DNA of 55,746 bases from Scytonema sp. UIC 10036 (GCF_009725235.1 NZ_WJFC01000080.1:1-55746); one strand, 5' to 3'. Numbered from the stretch's first letter, positions 6,879-15,767 are shown. The notes: generated from the sequence alone by a model not told the origin. A program made the numbers and translations.

Positions 6879-8990
6879 GTGACAAACAATGTACACACGC
6901 AAGCAGTTCTGACATTTGATGGTCAGGATGATTACATAGATTTTGGTAAAAATGATATCGGTGGTGTTTTTGCTGAGGGGAGTTCCGCCTTTACAATTTC
7001 AGGATGGGTGAATCCGCATCAGCTCGCGAGTAAAGCCACTACTTATGGGACGCGCAATGTTTTTTTTGCTCGTTCTTCAGATAGATACAGTGATAATTTT
7101 GAGTTCGGCATCAGTGAATCAGGAAATCTCGATGTCTATATTGATGAGAAGCTCGACAACGTTATCAAAACCTTTGGCAACGGAGAACTAACGACCGGAC
7201 AATGGCACTTCTTTGCAATTGTCTTCGATCGGGGTCAACTCACTATATATCTTGATGAGCATGAGTATACAGACTCATTGAGAGGTACCTCGTTAAACAA
7301 AGCAACGAGTTCTGTAACTCTGGGCGCGACTTTACACAACAACAACTATTATACAGGTCAAATAGCTAACATAAGTGTCTGGAATTACGCTTGTTCTCAG
7401 GTAGAAATCCAGAGGCAACGGTCTGAGCCTTTAGTTGGAAATGAAGAAGGATTAGTCGCTTACTGGAGATTAAACGAAGGAGAAGGGACAACTGTCCGCG
7501 ACTTAACCGCAAACGCTCATGATGGCAAGTTGCGTGGCAATCCGACTTGGGATATAGCCGAACTGCCGACCTTTGGCCAAGCTTCAAGCCAAGAGCTGCT
7601 TTCACAAGCATCCCATGAGGGCGAAACACAAGATGAGACAGCGAATCCTTTAGAGGACAACCCTCCTTTAACAGAAACTGCGGTGCGGGAGGAAGATACC
7701 CCGACTCAAGAGACGACGGCTTTAGCCCCAGTGGTCGCTAGGGATGAGGGTCAACCAAAAGCAAAAAAAGAGACAAGGAAAAAATCTGCTCGCGACCAAA
7801 CATCTTCAACCCCCGAACAACAGGCGGGGGAAATAAAAATAGACCAAACCAGTCAAAGCGAAGTCTCAGAGAATATCCCACAGCAGGAGCGATCGCAAAC
7901 ATTCACTCAGGAGCAATCGCAAGAAGTTATGAATCCAACAGCCAATGCTAAGTATAAAATCCTAGCCATCGATGGAGGCGGTATTCGGGCTATTATCCCA
8001 GCTCTGATACTAGCAGAAATTGAAAAGCGAACGCAAAAGCAGATATTTAGTTTGTTTGATTTAATTGCAGGCACTTCCACCGGAGGAGTTCTAGCGCTTG
8101 GACTGACTAAACCCCAATTAAATTTAGAGCTATCCGATAGCACGCCAGTCGCTCAATACAGTGCAGAGGATCTGGTAGAACTCTTTGTTGAGTATGGACC
8201 GTCCATGTTTTACGAGCCAGCATGGGAAAAAATATTCGGACCGATAGAAGATGTATTTATCCAGCCAAAATATGCGGCGGAGAGCAGAGAGGAAATTTTC
8301 CGAGAATATTTTGGAGATGCACCTCTAGAGGGGAATCTCAAAGAAGTGTTTGTAACTAGCTACGATATCGAGCAGCGAATTCCCATATTATTTACAAACA
8401 AAATTGAAAAACAACAGACAGAATCGAAAAGGTTTCGCAAGTTATCTGTTGGCTTGACACTCACAGATGCAGCCATGGCAACAACTGCGATTCCAACTTA
8501 TTTTCCTCCCTATCGCGTTGCGAGTTCTCAGAATTTTAGCGGCTTCTATACTTTAGTGGATGGTGGATTAATTGCTAATAATCCCACCTATTTAGCAATT
8601 ATGGAGGCGAAAATCAGCAGACAAGACACAAAGCCAGTCGCTCCAGACGATCTGTTGATAGTTTCCTTGGGAACGGGTTCCCTGACGAGTATCTATTCTT
8701 ATGACAAAGTCAAACATTGGGGGCAATTGCAATGGGGACAACCGCTTTTAAATATTGTATTTGATGGTGGTAGTGAAGTGGTAGCCGGAGAATTAGAGCG
8801 CTGGTTTGAGGCGAGTCAAAAAGAACTCAGCGGTTCTTATTATCGGTTTCAAACATTCCTCACAGGAGAATTGGAACTCATCGATAATGTCAAGTTGGAA
8901 AACATTCGTCAGTTACAAGCTTTGGCCCATCAACTGATTGCAGCACAAAGTCAACAAATCGATGAGTTGTGTAGTATTTTAGCAAGCTGA
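6879..8990 (+). CDS. LamG-patatin fusion protein, copy 1 (putative phospholipase)
   Basis: A 703-aa protein. Residues 1-230 form a concanavalin-A-like (LamG/laminin G-type) domain (TFDGQDDYIDFG, FTISGWVNP, VAYWRLNEGEG). Residues 231-360 are a polar linker with a Lys-rich stretch. The rest is a patatin-like acyl hydrolase with oxyanion loop DGGGIRAIIP, nucleophile motif GTSTGG and the dyad Asp in VDGGLIANNP. The family cleaves acyl esters of phospholipids; the substrate here is unknown. No signal peptide is visible, so it is probably cytoplasmic despite the lectin-like domain. The start is GTG at 6879, with GGAG 11 nt upstream; nearby ATGs run into the stop of ATG-AAA-ATG-TTG-TGA. Copy 2 is near-identical over the lipase domain. 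Immediately downstream lie an hphB scar and a glycine-zipper gene. Confidence 0.85.
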   Translation: MTNNVHTQAVLTFDGQDDYIDFGKNDIGGVFAEGSSAFTISGWVNPHQLASKATTYGTRNVFFARSSDRYSDNFEFGISESGNLDVYIDEKLDNVIKTFGNGELTTGQWHFFAIVFDRGQLTIYLDEHEYTDSLRGTSLNKATSSVTLGATLHNNNYYTGQIANISVWNYACSQVEIQRQRSEPLVGNEEGLVAYWRLNEGEGTTVRDLTANAHDGKLRGNPTWDIAELPTFGQASSQELLSQASHEGETQDETANPLEDNPPLTETAVREEDTPTQETTALAPVVARDEGQPKAKKETRKKSARDQTSSTPEQQAGEIKIDQTSQSEVSENIPQQERSQTFTQEQSQEVMNPTANAKYKILAIDGGGIRAIIPALILAEIEKRTQKQIFSLFDLIAGTSTGGVLALGLTKPQLNLELSDSTPVAQYSAEDLVELFVEYGPSMFYEPAWEKIFGPIEDVFIQPKYAAESREEIFREYFGDAPLEGNLKEVFVTSYDIEQRIPILFTNKIEKQQTESKRFRKLSVGLTLTDAAMATTAIPTYFPPYRVASSQNFSGFYTLVDGGLIANNPTYLAIMEAKISRQDTKPVAPDDLLIVSLGTGSLTSIYSYDKVKHWGQLQWGQPLLNIVFDGGSEVVAGELERWFEASQKELSGSYYRFQTFLTGELELIDNVKLENIRQLQALAHQLIAAQSQQIDELCSILAS

Positions 8991-8998
8991 AGGCGATT

Positions 8999-9063
8999 TT
9001 ATCGGATTGTCGCCATTCTAGGGGAAGGGATTAAGCCAGAAGTTGTAGAAGCCTCCTTAAAAT
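8999..9063 (+). pseudogene. hphB 5' remnant (deletion scar)
   Basis: 65 bp that align with codons 8-29 of the intact hphB at 13006-13070. They would read YRIVAILGEGIKPEVVEASLK then TAG, versus YRIVAIPGEGIGPEVVESSLK in the intact gene. From 9064 the sequence switches to one homologous to 15793-15948, the region after hphCD and upstream of the second glycine-zipper gene. About 2.7 kb (the rest of hphB plus hphCD) has therefore been deleted from this unit. The short stretch between lipase stop and hphB codon 8 is also missing. Confidence 0.85.
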
Positions 9064-9217
9064 AGAAAAAATTTGTAAAATGTTAACCGATCGGAGCGTG
9101 GACAGCTTTTATTTAGCTTAGTCTAGGTTTTGAAACAGGTTTCATCGTCAAGCGCGACAACCGTCTCATACCCTGAGTCATTTTTCAACCGAAACGTAAG
9201 GATTTTAGGTAATTGCA

Positions 9218-9613
9218 ATGGACGAAATCGTTAAAAAACTTGCCGGTCTAGGTCTTCCTGGCATAATTCTAGTGATTCTAACAGTCTCATCAGGAGGTAG
9301 TTCTGCGGCTGTTGCTGCTGCCTTAACAGCATGGGGAGGGCCGTTTGGTATCGTAGGCGGTATAGCCCTGCTTGGTCTAATATCAGTTGTAGGGGATGTT
9401 GTAGCCGGATTTGGAGTTGAAGCCCTTCTTCAGGCCATCTATTCAGAACGCAGCAAAACCGAATCTATAAGAGTTCTCCTCAAAGAAATTAGAGATTTAC
9501 CCATTACAGATGAGCTAAAACTCAAACTGAAAAATCACCTTAGCCCGGAAACCACTAGTACTTATCCTGGAACACCTAACGAACCCAGAACAGTTGAAGT
9601 TGTCGAGGAATAA
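9218..9613 (+). CDS. Small glycine-zipper membrane protein, copy 1
   Basis: 131 aa of no family I recognise. Residues 10-70 are strongly hydrophobic and Gly/Ala rich (LGLPGIILVILTVSSGG, then AWGGPFGIVGGIALLGLIS), giving two likely membrane segments with GxxxG-type glycine-zipper spacing. The C-terminal 60 residues are charged and amphipathic (RVLLKEIRDLPITDELKLKL), ending in an acidic tail. The paralogue at 15949 is about 85% identical. Each copy is preceded by about 150 bp of shared leader, and ancestrally it followed hphCD. It could be a membrane-partner, immunity or pore-forming protein; none of these is shown by sequence. The ATG at 9218 starts the conserved block. Confidence 0.75.
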   Translation: MDEIVKKLAGLGLPGIILVILTVSSGGSSAAVAAALTAWGGPFGIVGGIALLGLISVVGDVVAGFGVEALLQAIYSERSKTESIRVLLKEIRDLPITDELKLKLKNHLSPETTSTYPGTPNEPRTVEVVEE

Positions 9614-10060
9614 CTTCTATTGCATTTTCTTGATAAACTTGATACCTTGATGCCCATCGGAAAACAATACTTGTCGGTTAAGCCTAAAAATACGAAAACA
9701 CGTAGGTTGGGTTGAGGAACGAAACCCAACATTTGTTGGGTTTCACACTGGGTTTACCCAACCTACAATTTCCGAGATCCCTTGCAGTATTGGATCGGAA
9801 GATGTCTGAAAAGTTTTGAGTGATGTATCAAAGTTTCACAGTTCCTCCTAAATCCTCCTTAAAAAGGGGAAATTTGAGAGTATTTTCTCCCCTTTTTAAG
9901 GGTGCTAGGGGGATATTCAGATTTGATACTTTTGAGACATCCTCATTATTAGGAAGCTTAGGTTAAAATCTAGTGGAGTTATACTAAACAAGTTTCAATC
10001 TACTTTCGTCAGCTTTCTATCAATGCGTAAGTCCAGGTATGATTTGGAGATGAAAATGTT
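9614..10060. repeat. Duplicated upstream region of lipase copy 2
   Basis: Homologous to about 6500-6878 (shared TATTGCATTTTCTTGATAAA, GAGAGTATTTTCT and GGTTAAAATCTA blocks), ending in the same GGAGATGAAAATGTTGTG start region. A family A MITE at 9665-9792 interrupts it, which is absent at the corresponding site of unit 1. No gene is present. Confidence 0.7.
9665..9792. mobile_element. MITE family A, copy 3
   Basis: 128 bp with ends CAATACTTG and GCAGTATTG and an internal AGGTTGGGTT/AACCCAACCT stem. It is flanked by ATCGGAAA (9656-9663) and ATCGGAAG (9794-9801), matching at 7 of 8 bases. The paralogous region of unit 1 (around 6540-6560) has no insertion, giving an empty-site comparison that supports these borders. 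Confidence 0.75.
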
Positions 10061-12022
10061 GTGACAAACAAGGTATATACGCAAGCAGTTCTGACATTTG
10101 ACGGTCAGGATGATTACATAGATTTTGGTAAAAATGATATCAGTGGTGTTTTTGCTGAGGGGAGTTCTGCCTTTACAATTTCAGGATGGGTGAATCCGCA
10201 TCAGCTCACAAGTAAAGCCACTACCTATGGGACACGCAATGTTTTTTTTGCCCGTTCTTCAGATAGATACAGTGATAATTTTGAGTTTGGCATCAGTGAG
10301 ACAGGAAATCTGGATGTTTATATTGATGAGAAGCTCGACAACGCTCTCAAAACCTTTGGCAACGGAGAACTAACAATCGGAAAATGGCACTTCTTTGCAA
10401 TTGTCTTCGATCGGGGTCAACTCACTATATATCTTGATGAGCATGAGTATTCAGGCTCGTTGAGAGGAGCCTCGTTAAACAAAGCAACGAGTTTTGTAAC
10501 TCTGGGCGCGACTTTACACAACAACAACTATTATACAGGCCAAATAGCTAACATAAGTGTCTGGAATTACGCTTGTAATCAAACGCAAATCCAAACACAA
10601 CGGTATCAGCCACTAGTTGGAAATGAACTTGGATTAGTCGCTTACTGGAGATTAAACGAAGGAGAAGGGGCAATTGTCCGAGACCAAACTGGAAATGGCT
10701 ATGGTGGAACGTTGCATGGCAATCCCACTTGGGATTTAGCAGAACTTCCGTATATAACCGCACAATCCTCCAATGAGGGCGAAACACAAGATGAGACAGC
10801 AAATTGTTTAGAGGAAAACACTCCTTTAACAGAAACTGTGGTGCGGGAGGAAGAGACCGCACCTCAAGAGACGACAGCTTTAAGTCAAAGCGAAGTCTCG
10901 GAGAATATCCCACAGCAGGAGCGTTCGGAAGCATTGACTCAGGAGCAATCCCAAGAAGCTATGAATCCAAAAGCCAATGCTAAATATAAAATCCTAGCCA
11001 TCGATGGAGGCGGTATTCGGGCGATTATTCCAGCCCTGATACTAGCAGAAATTGAAAAGCGGACACAAAAGCAGATATTTAGTTTGTTTGATTTAATTGC
11101 AGGCACTTCCACCGGAGGAGTTCTAGCGCTTGGACTGACTAAACCCCAATTAAATTTAGAGCTATCCGATAGCACGCCAGTCGCTCAATACAGTGCAGAG
11201 GATCTGGTAGAACTCTTTGTTGAGTATGGACCGTCCATGTTTTACGAGCCAGCATGGGAAAAAATATTCGGACCGATAGAAGATGTATTTATCCAGCCAA
11301 AATATGCGGCGGAGAGCAGAGAGGAAATTTTCCGAGAATATTTTGGAGATGCACCTCTAGAGGGGAATCTCAAAGAAGTGTTTGTAACTAGCTACGATAT
11401 CGAGCAGCGAATTCCCATATTATTTACAAACAAAATTGAAAAACAACAGACAGAATCGAAAAGGTTTCGCAAGTTATCTGTTGGCTTGACACTCACAGAT
11501 GCAGCCATGGCAACAACTGCGATTCCAACTTATTTTCCTCCCTATCGCGTTGCGAGTTCTCAGAATTTTAGCGGCTTCTATACTTTAGTGGATGGTGGAT
11601 TAATTGCTAATAATCCCACCTATTTAGCAATTATGGAGGCGAAAATCAGCAGACAAGACACAAAGCCAGTCGCTCCAGACGATCTGTTGATAGTTTCCTT
11701 GGGAACGGGTTCCCTGACGAGTATCTATTCTTATGACAAAGTCAAACATTGGGGGCAATTGCAATGGGGACAACCGCTTTTAAATATTGTATTTGATGGT
11801 GGTAGTGAAGTGGTAGCCGGAGAATTAGAGCGCTGGTTTGAGGCGAGTCAAAAAGAACTCAGCGGTTCTTATTATCGGTTTCAAACATTCCTCACAGGAG
11901 AATTGGAACTCATCGATAATGCCAAGCTGGAAAACATTCGTCAGCTACAAGCCTCAGCCCACCAACTGATTGCAGCACAAAGTCAACAAATCGATGAGTT
12001 GTGTAGTATTTTAGCAAGCTGA
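10061..12022 (+). CDS. LamG-patatin fusion protein, copy 2 (putative phospholipase)
   Basis: A 653-aa paralogue of the 703-aa protein upstream, with the same LamG, linker, patatin order, GTG start and GGAG ribosome site. It keeps DGGGIRAIIP, GTSTGG and VDGGLIANNP, so it should be catalytically competent. The linker is about 50 aa shorter, lacking the Lys-rich segment. The LamG half differs at many positions, whereas I see no mismatch over 856 bp of the lipase half (11066-11921 versus 8034-8889), a sign of recent gene conversion or selection. No signal peptide. It is followed not by hph genes but by the start of the third, partly deleted unit. Confidence 0.85.
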   Translation: MTNKVYTQAVLTFDGQDDYIDFGKNDISGVFAEGSSAFTISGWVNPHQLTSKATTYGTRNVFFARSSDRYSDNFEFGISETGNLDVYIDEKLDNALKTFGNGELTIGKWHFFAIVFDRGQLTIYLDEHEYSGSLRGASLNKATSFVTLGATLHNNNYYTGQIANISVWNYACNQTQIQTQRYQPLVGNELGLVAYWRLNEGEGAIVRDQTGNGYGGTLHGNPTWDLAELPYITAQSSNEGETQDETANCLEENTPLTETVVREEETAPQETTALSQSEVSENIPQQERSEALTQEQSQEAMNPKANAKYKILAIDGGGIRAIIPALILAEIEKRTQKQIFSLFDLIAGTSTGGVLALGLTKPQLNLELSDSTPVAQYSAEDLVELFVEYGPSMFYEPAWEKIFGPIEDVFIQPKYAAESREEIFREYFGDAPLEGNLKEVFVTSYDIEQRIPILFTNKIEKQQTESKRFRKLSVGLTLTDAAMATTAIPTYFPPYRVASSQNFSGFYTLVDGGLIANNPTYLAIMEAKISRQDTKPVAPDDLLIVSLGTGSLTSIYSYDKVKHWGQLQWGQPLLNIVFDGGSEVVAGELERWFEASQKELSGSYYRFQTFLTGELELIDNAKLENIRQLQASAHQLIAAQSQQIDELCSILAS

Positions 12023-12697
12023 AAGCGATAAGCCGGGTACGGCTTGCGCCAAGGGCGATCGCACAATTCAAAACTCATCCGTAAGGCGGCAAATTATTGA
12101 GGGGACTGGAAGCGACAGCTATCACAATAAATCATCCCAGTTTTATCAAAAAAATGCAATAGAACTTAAAACCGTCAACTAAACGCTTAGGATACTTAAG
12201 GGAAAGTTTAGACATTTAAGTGGGCAGTTGGATATTTAAACAGATACTTAAAACACGTATTTTTTCCAAATTGGGATACTCCCAACATTTTAATTATCTT
12301 CTTAACTGTCTTAACTGTCTTAAATGTCTGCAAACCCATCTCACATGTTGCACTCGAAAAGAGAAAATAAATGTAAAAAATAAAACCAAGTATAAGAAAC
12401 TATTTGTTCGCTTATAAGTAAAAAACAAGAGATTAAAATTTGTGGAAAGATAAATTCAAGCTTGCTTTTTCTAGCTTCTAACAAGTCATGTTAGTAAACT
12501 GAAAACTTCAGAATTCAGGATTTTTGAGAACTATTTATCAGTAAATCTTGTTTTATTTTGTATATTTTATTACAATAAACATATTGTGCTTTTTAATGCA
12601 AAGTATTCAGTTATCTTGTCCTATATGCTATTGCGTTTTCTAGGTAAACTTGATAACTTAATGCTGATAAACCTATTCGAAAATTTAGGTTAATATC

Positions 12698-12825
12698 TAT
12701 AGCAATCCTATGTGATTTATGAGAAAATTCACCATCCTGGCTAACGCCGTTCCCCCTTGGTAAGGGGGGACTACAGGGGGATCGCAATAATTTCAAATTC
12801 TCACGAATGATTTAGGAGTGCTATA
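12698..12825. mobile_element. MITE family C (TA-flanked)
   Basis: 128 bp with imperfect inverted ends of about 26 bp, TATAGCAATCCTATGTGATT on the left and AATGATTTAGGAGTGCTATA on the right, and a CCCCCTTGG/TAAGGGGG stem inside. TA at both borders fits an IS630-type target. In unit 2 the corresponding site (after GGTTAAAATC, about 9970) has no insertion. Confidence 0.6.
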
Positions 12826-12840
12826 TTTTTGTTAAAGTAA

Positions 12841-12890
12841 GCAAGTTTCAACTTACAAAAATCGATAAGTTGTATAGTACTTGCTAGAGT
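12841..12890 (+). pseudogene. LamG-patatin remnant of unit 3 (internal deletion scar)
   Basis: GCAAGTTTCAACTTAC at 12841 matches the lipase upstream region (AAACAAGTTTCAATCTAC at 9987). It is followed at once by AATCGATAAGTTGTATAGTA (12860-12879), which matches the last codons of the lipase genes (QIDELCSILAS), and then by the shared 25-bp post-lipase sequence at 12895. The whole lipase gene except its 3' tip has been removed from this unit. Confidence 0.75.
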
Positions 12891-12982
12891 AAACGCGATC
12901 GCACAATTCAAAACTCATCTATGAATCGGCAGTTTGTCGATCGGGTGCAGGGCATCTGTATGAAGCGTATTGTTATAGAACA

Positions 12983-14074
12983 ATGAGGTCATTAAATAAG
13001 CCGTCTTATCGGATTGTCGCCATTCCAGGAGAAGGAATTGGACCAGAAGTTGTAGAATCTTCCTTAAAAATTCTGCAACACGTTGCTAAACTTGAAAGAT
13101 TCACCTTACAGGTAGATTATGGTTGGCTCGGTTCTGTAGCCTTAGAGCGATTTGGGAGCAACTTCCCTCAAGCTACGGTTCAACTCTGTGAAGGATCTGA
13201 TGGGATTGTATTTGGTGCAACAAGCCAATCCGGACTGCTAGAACTGCGAAAGCATTTCGATTTTTTTTGCAATCTTCGTCCAATCCGTATTGTTAACAGT
13301 TTGCTGCATAAATCCAGCCTCCGACCAGAGAAAGTTCAAGGACTCGATATACTGATCGTTCGAGAACTGGTGAGTGGGATTTATTTTGGCCCATGTGGAC
13401 GGTCTTGGGATGAGCGGGGAGGTTATGGCTACCATACCATGCTCTATTACGATGAAGAGATTCGGCGAATTGCTCGCAAAGCTTTAGAGCAAGCCCAACA
13501 CCGCCGGGGACTGCTCACCGTAGCCCACAAAGAAAACGCCTTACCCCACTTGCCCTGGACTCGCCTGGTGCAAGAAGAAGCCACGCACTTTCCTGGTGTG
13601 CTCGTTGAACCAATGCTAGTCGATAACCTAGCCATGCAAATGGTTCTAAATCCCCAGAGATTTGATGTAATTTTAGCAGGCAATCTGTTTGGAGATATAC
13701 TAAGCGATATTGGCGGTGCATTAGTTGGCTCCATTGGCTTGTTAGGCTCGGCTAGCCTGAACGCTGATGGATTTGGGCTATACGAAGCGATTCACGGCAC
13801 AGCCTGTGACATTGCAGGTAAAGGAATTGCTAATCCCCTTGGAACTTTTGCAGCTTGTATTTTAATGCTTGAGCAATGGGGAGAAACGCGAGCAGCCCAA
13901 CGAATGATTGCAGCGCAAGACCGAATTTTAGCCAAAGGATATCGGACAGCCGATTTATCTCCTCAAGAAGGGGAAATTTTTGTCAACACTGAAATCCTAG
14001 TTGAGCTTTTGCTGGAAGAACTTTCCGCAGAGCAACATTCTGAATTAGGAGTGCTTCATGAGTCATGCAAATAA
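12983..14074 (+). CDS. hphB: 3-isopropylmalate dehydrogenase-like enzyme for homo-amino-acid chain extension (HphB)
   Basis: A 363-aa beta-hydroxyacid oxidative decarboxylase of the isopropylmalate/isocitrate dehydrogenase family (IPGEGIGPEV near the N-terminus, RELVSGIYFG, AHKENALP, GNLFGDILSDIGGALVGS, EAIHGTA). In the Hph pathway it oxidises and decarboxylates 3-benzylmalate (or the 4-hydroxy analogue) to the alpha-keto acid of homophenylalanine or homotyrosine. Sequence alone cannot exclude a leucine LeuB role. The assignment rests on its overlap with a fused LeuD-LeuC gene, the anabaenopeptin line downstream and a LeuA-like gene after that line. The stop overlaps hphCD by 17 nt, indicating an operon. 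Confidence 0.82.
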   Translation: MRSLNKPSYRIVAIPGEGIGPEVVESSLKILQHVAKLERFTLQVDYGWLGSVALERFGSNFPQATVQLCEGSDGIVFGATSQSGLLELRKHFDFFCNLRPIRIVNSLLHKSSLRPEKVQGLDILIVRELVSGIYFGPCGRSWDERGGYGYHTMLYYDEEIRRIARKALEQAQHRRGLLTVAHKENALPHLPWTRLVQEEATHFPGVLVEPMLVDNLAMQMVLNPQRFDVILAGNLFGDILSDIGGALVGSIGLLGSASLNADGFGLYEAIHGTACDIAGKGIANPLGTFAACILMLEQWGETRAAQRMIAAQDRILAKGYRTADLSPQEGEIFVNTEILVELLLEELSAEQHSELGVLHESCK

Positions 14075-15767
14075 AGTTTTATACCTAGGAGATGATATCA
14101 ATACCGATGATATTATTCCCGCCAATCGAGCAACCACAGACGATCCCGATTATTTAAAACAGTATGCTTTAGAACATATTATTGGAGTCGGAGAACTCCT
14201 AAAATACAATGCGATTGAAGCCGGAGCAAATTTCGGGTGTGGTTCCAGTCGAGAAATTGCCCCCATTGCCCTCAAAGCTGCTGGAATTGAGAAGATTCGA
14301 GCGCAGTCGTTTGCCGAAATTTTTTATCGTAACAGTGTTAATATTGGACTGTCTATAGAAATTCTGGGGGAAAAAAAACAGAACGCAGTTGTGGATGCGA
14401 TCGCCGCAGCTGGTGGACTGATGTCTTTTAACCAAATGCGTCGTCAGGGGAAAATGACTATTCCTCCGAGCCTAACTCCAAAAAGACCCATGACTTTAGT
14501 TGAAAAACTTTTGGCTAAAGCCTCCGGCAATCCTTACGTTCAGCCTGGAGAAGTGGTGTTTGCCTCTGTCGATTTAGCGTTATCCCATGATGCTGTAGCT
14601 TCCCCTGTCGCCAAGACGTTTTACAAACATTATGGAGAAGAAGCAAAGTTATGGGATGCTCAACGGGTGGTTTTGGTAGCAGATCACTTTATTCAAGTCA
14701 ACGACATCCGTCCTGACAAAAAAGCCCATCTCATGTACGAACAGATGGTTCAGTTTGCCAAAGACCAAGGATGCCACTTATTTGATATAATTTCACCCGG
14801 TGAAGCAGCAGGCATTTGCCACGTTTTACTACCAGAAAAAGGATTTGTCCGACCGGGGATGGTAATTGTCGGTACAGATTCCCATACCTGCACTTATGGA
14901 GCATTGGGAGCCTTTTCCACAGGCGTAGGCACAACAGATATGGCGAATATTTATGCTATGGGGGATATGTGGATTCGCGTTCCCCAAACCCTAGTGTTCG
15001 AGTTGTCTGGAACCCTACCTCCCCAAATCAGCGCCAAAGATATTATCCTGTTTATTCTAGGGCAAATCGGTTGCGCTGGGGCGACTGGTAAGGTCATGGA
15101 GTTTAGAGGATCGATTCTTGCAAAACTGCCCTTTGATGAACGGTTGACTCTAGCCAATATGGCCGTTGAATGCGGTGCAATATGTGGCTTGATTGTTCCC
15201 GATGAAATGACCCGGAATTATGTGAGAAGCCGAACTTCACAAGAATTTGAAGAAATGATTGCCGATCCTGATGCCGAATACGAAAGGTTGTATCAATTTG
15301 ACCTCAGTCATCTAGAACCTCAAGTTGCTCGCCCGTCGAAACCAGATCGGGTAGTACCTATTAGCCAGTTAGAAGACACTCCCATTACCAAAGCTTTTAT
15401 TGGCTCTTGCACCGGAGGAAAACTCTACGATCTGGCTCAGGCTGCGGCAGTTTTGAAGGGTCGCCAACTAGCAGATGGAGTTAATTTGTTTATTGTACCT
15501 GCCTCTGTGGAGATTCGCGAAAAAGCTAAAGCATTAGGCTATCTTGAGATTTTTGAACAAGCAGGAGCGCAAATTCTCAAGTCAGGTTGTGGGGCTTGTA
15601 TCAATTCTGGACTTGGGGTTTTGGCAAAAGAAGAAACGGGGGTTTATGCAACCAATCGCAATTTTAAAGGACGCAGTGGCGATCCAACAGGCAAAAACTA
15701 TTTGGCTTCTCCAAGAACGGTAGCAATCTCAGCCGTAAAAGGAAAAATCAGCCACAATCTTGATTAA
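14058..15767 (+). CDS. hphCD: Fused isopropylmalate isomerase-like enzyme (HphCD)
   Basis: A 569-aa aconitase-family fusion in the order small subunit, then large subunit. Residues 1-150 are LeuD-like (GDDINTDDIIPA, NFGCGSSREIAP). Residues 155-569 are LeuC-like (GTDSHTCTYGALGAFSTGVG). Three cysteines for a [4Fe-4S] cluster are visible in GSCTGG (about 450) and SGCGACINSG (about 511-514). It should isomerise 2-benzylmalate to 3-benzylmalate in homophenylalanine/homotyrosine synthesis. Primary-metabolism LeuC and LeuD are normally separate, and this D-C fusion is the arrangement reported for hphCD of Nostoc punctiforme. Its ATG lies within the end of hphB, suggesting translational coupling. Confidence 0.88.
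   Translation: MSHANKVLYLGDDINTDDIIPANRATTDDPDYLKQYALEHIIGVGELLKYNAIEAGANFGCGSSREIAPIALKAAGIEKIRAQSFAEIFYRNSVNIGLSIEILGEKKQNAVVDAIAAAGGLMSFNQMRRQGKMTIPPSLTPKRPMTLVEKLLAKASGNPYVQPGEVVFASVDLALSHDAVASPVAKTFYKHYGEEAKLWDAQRVVLVADHFIQVNDIRPDKKAHLMYEQMVQFAKDQGCHLFDIISPGEAAGICHVLLPEKGFVRPGMVIVGTDSHTCTYGALGAFSTGVGTTDMANIYAMGDMWIRVPQTLVFELSGTLPPQISAKDIILFILGQIGCAGATGKVMEFRGSILAKLPFDERLTLANMAVECGAICGLIVPDEMTRNYVRSRTSQEFEEMIADPDAEYERLYQFDLSHLEPQVARPSKPDRVVPISQLEDTPITKAFIGSCTGGKLYDLAQAAAVLKGRQLADGVNLFIVPASVEIREKAKALGYLEIFEQAGAQILKSGCGACINSGLGVLAKEETGVYATNRNFKGRSGDPTGKNYLASPRTVAISAVKGKISHNLD

Larger units (their letters stand above)
12023..12982. repeat. Third duplicated upstream region, lipase deleted
   Basis: A 960-bp gap. 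12055-12079 and 12895-12919 are an identical 25-bp direct repeat (starting GCGATCGCACAATTC). 12180-12665 is a diverged copy of 5950-6560, including the 9-bp CTTAACTGT/CTTAAATGT array (12301-12327) and inverted GACATTTAAG (12211-12220). A family C MITE follows, then lipase-upstream sequence joined directly to the last codons of a lipase gene. The 65-aa ORF at 12220-12417 falls inside this repeat and I do not regard it as a gene. Confidence 0.65.

Noticed and set aside
12220..12417. 65-aa ORF upstream of hphB
   Set aside because: It lies wholly in a duplicated non-coding region with 9-bp tandem repeats; the homologous unit 1 sequence has no matching ORF.
12983..15767. Leucine biosynthesis leuB/leuC/leuD
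   Set aside because: The D-C fusion, the link to an anabaenopeptin line and a LeuA-like gene without regulatory domain fit Hph chain extension better; leucine enzymes remain a weaker alternative.
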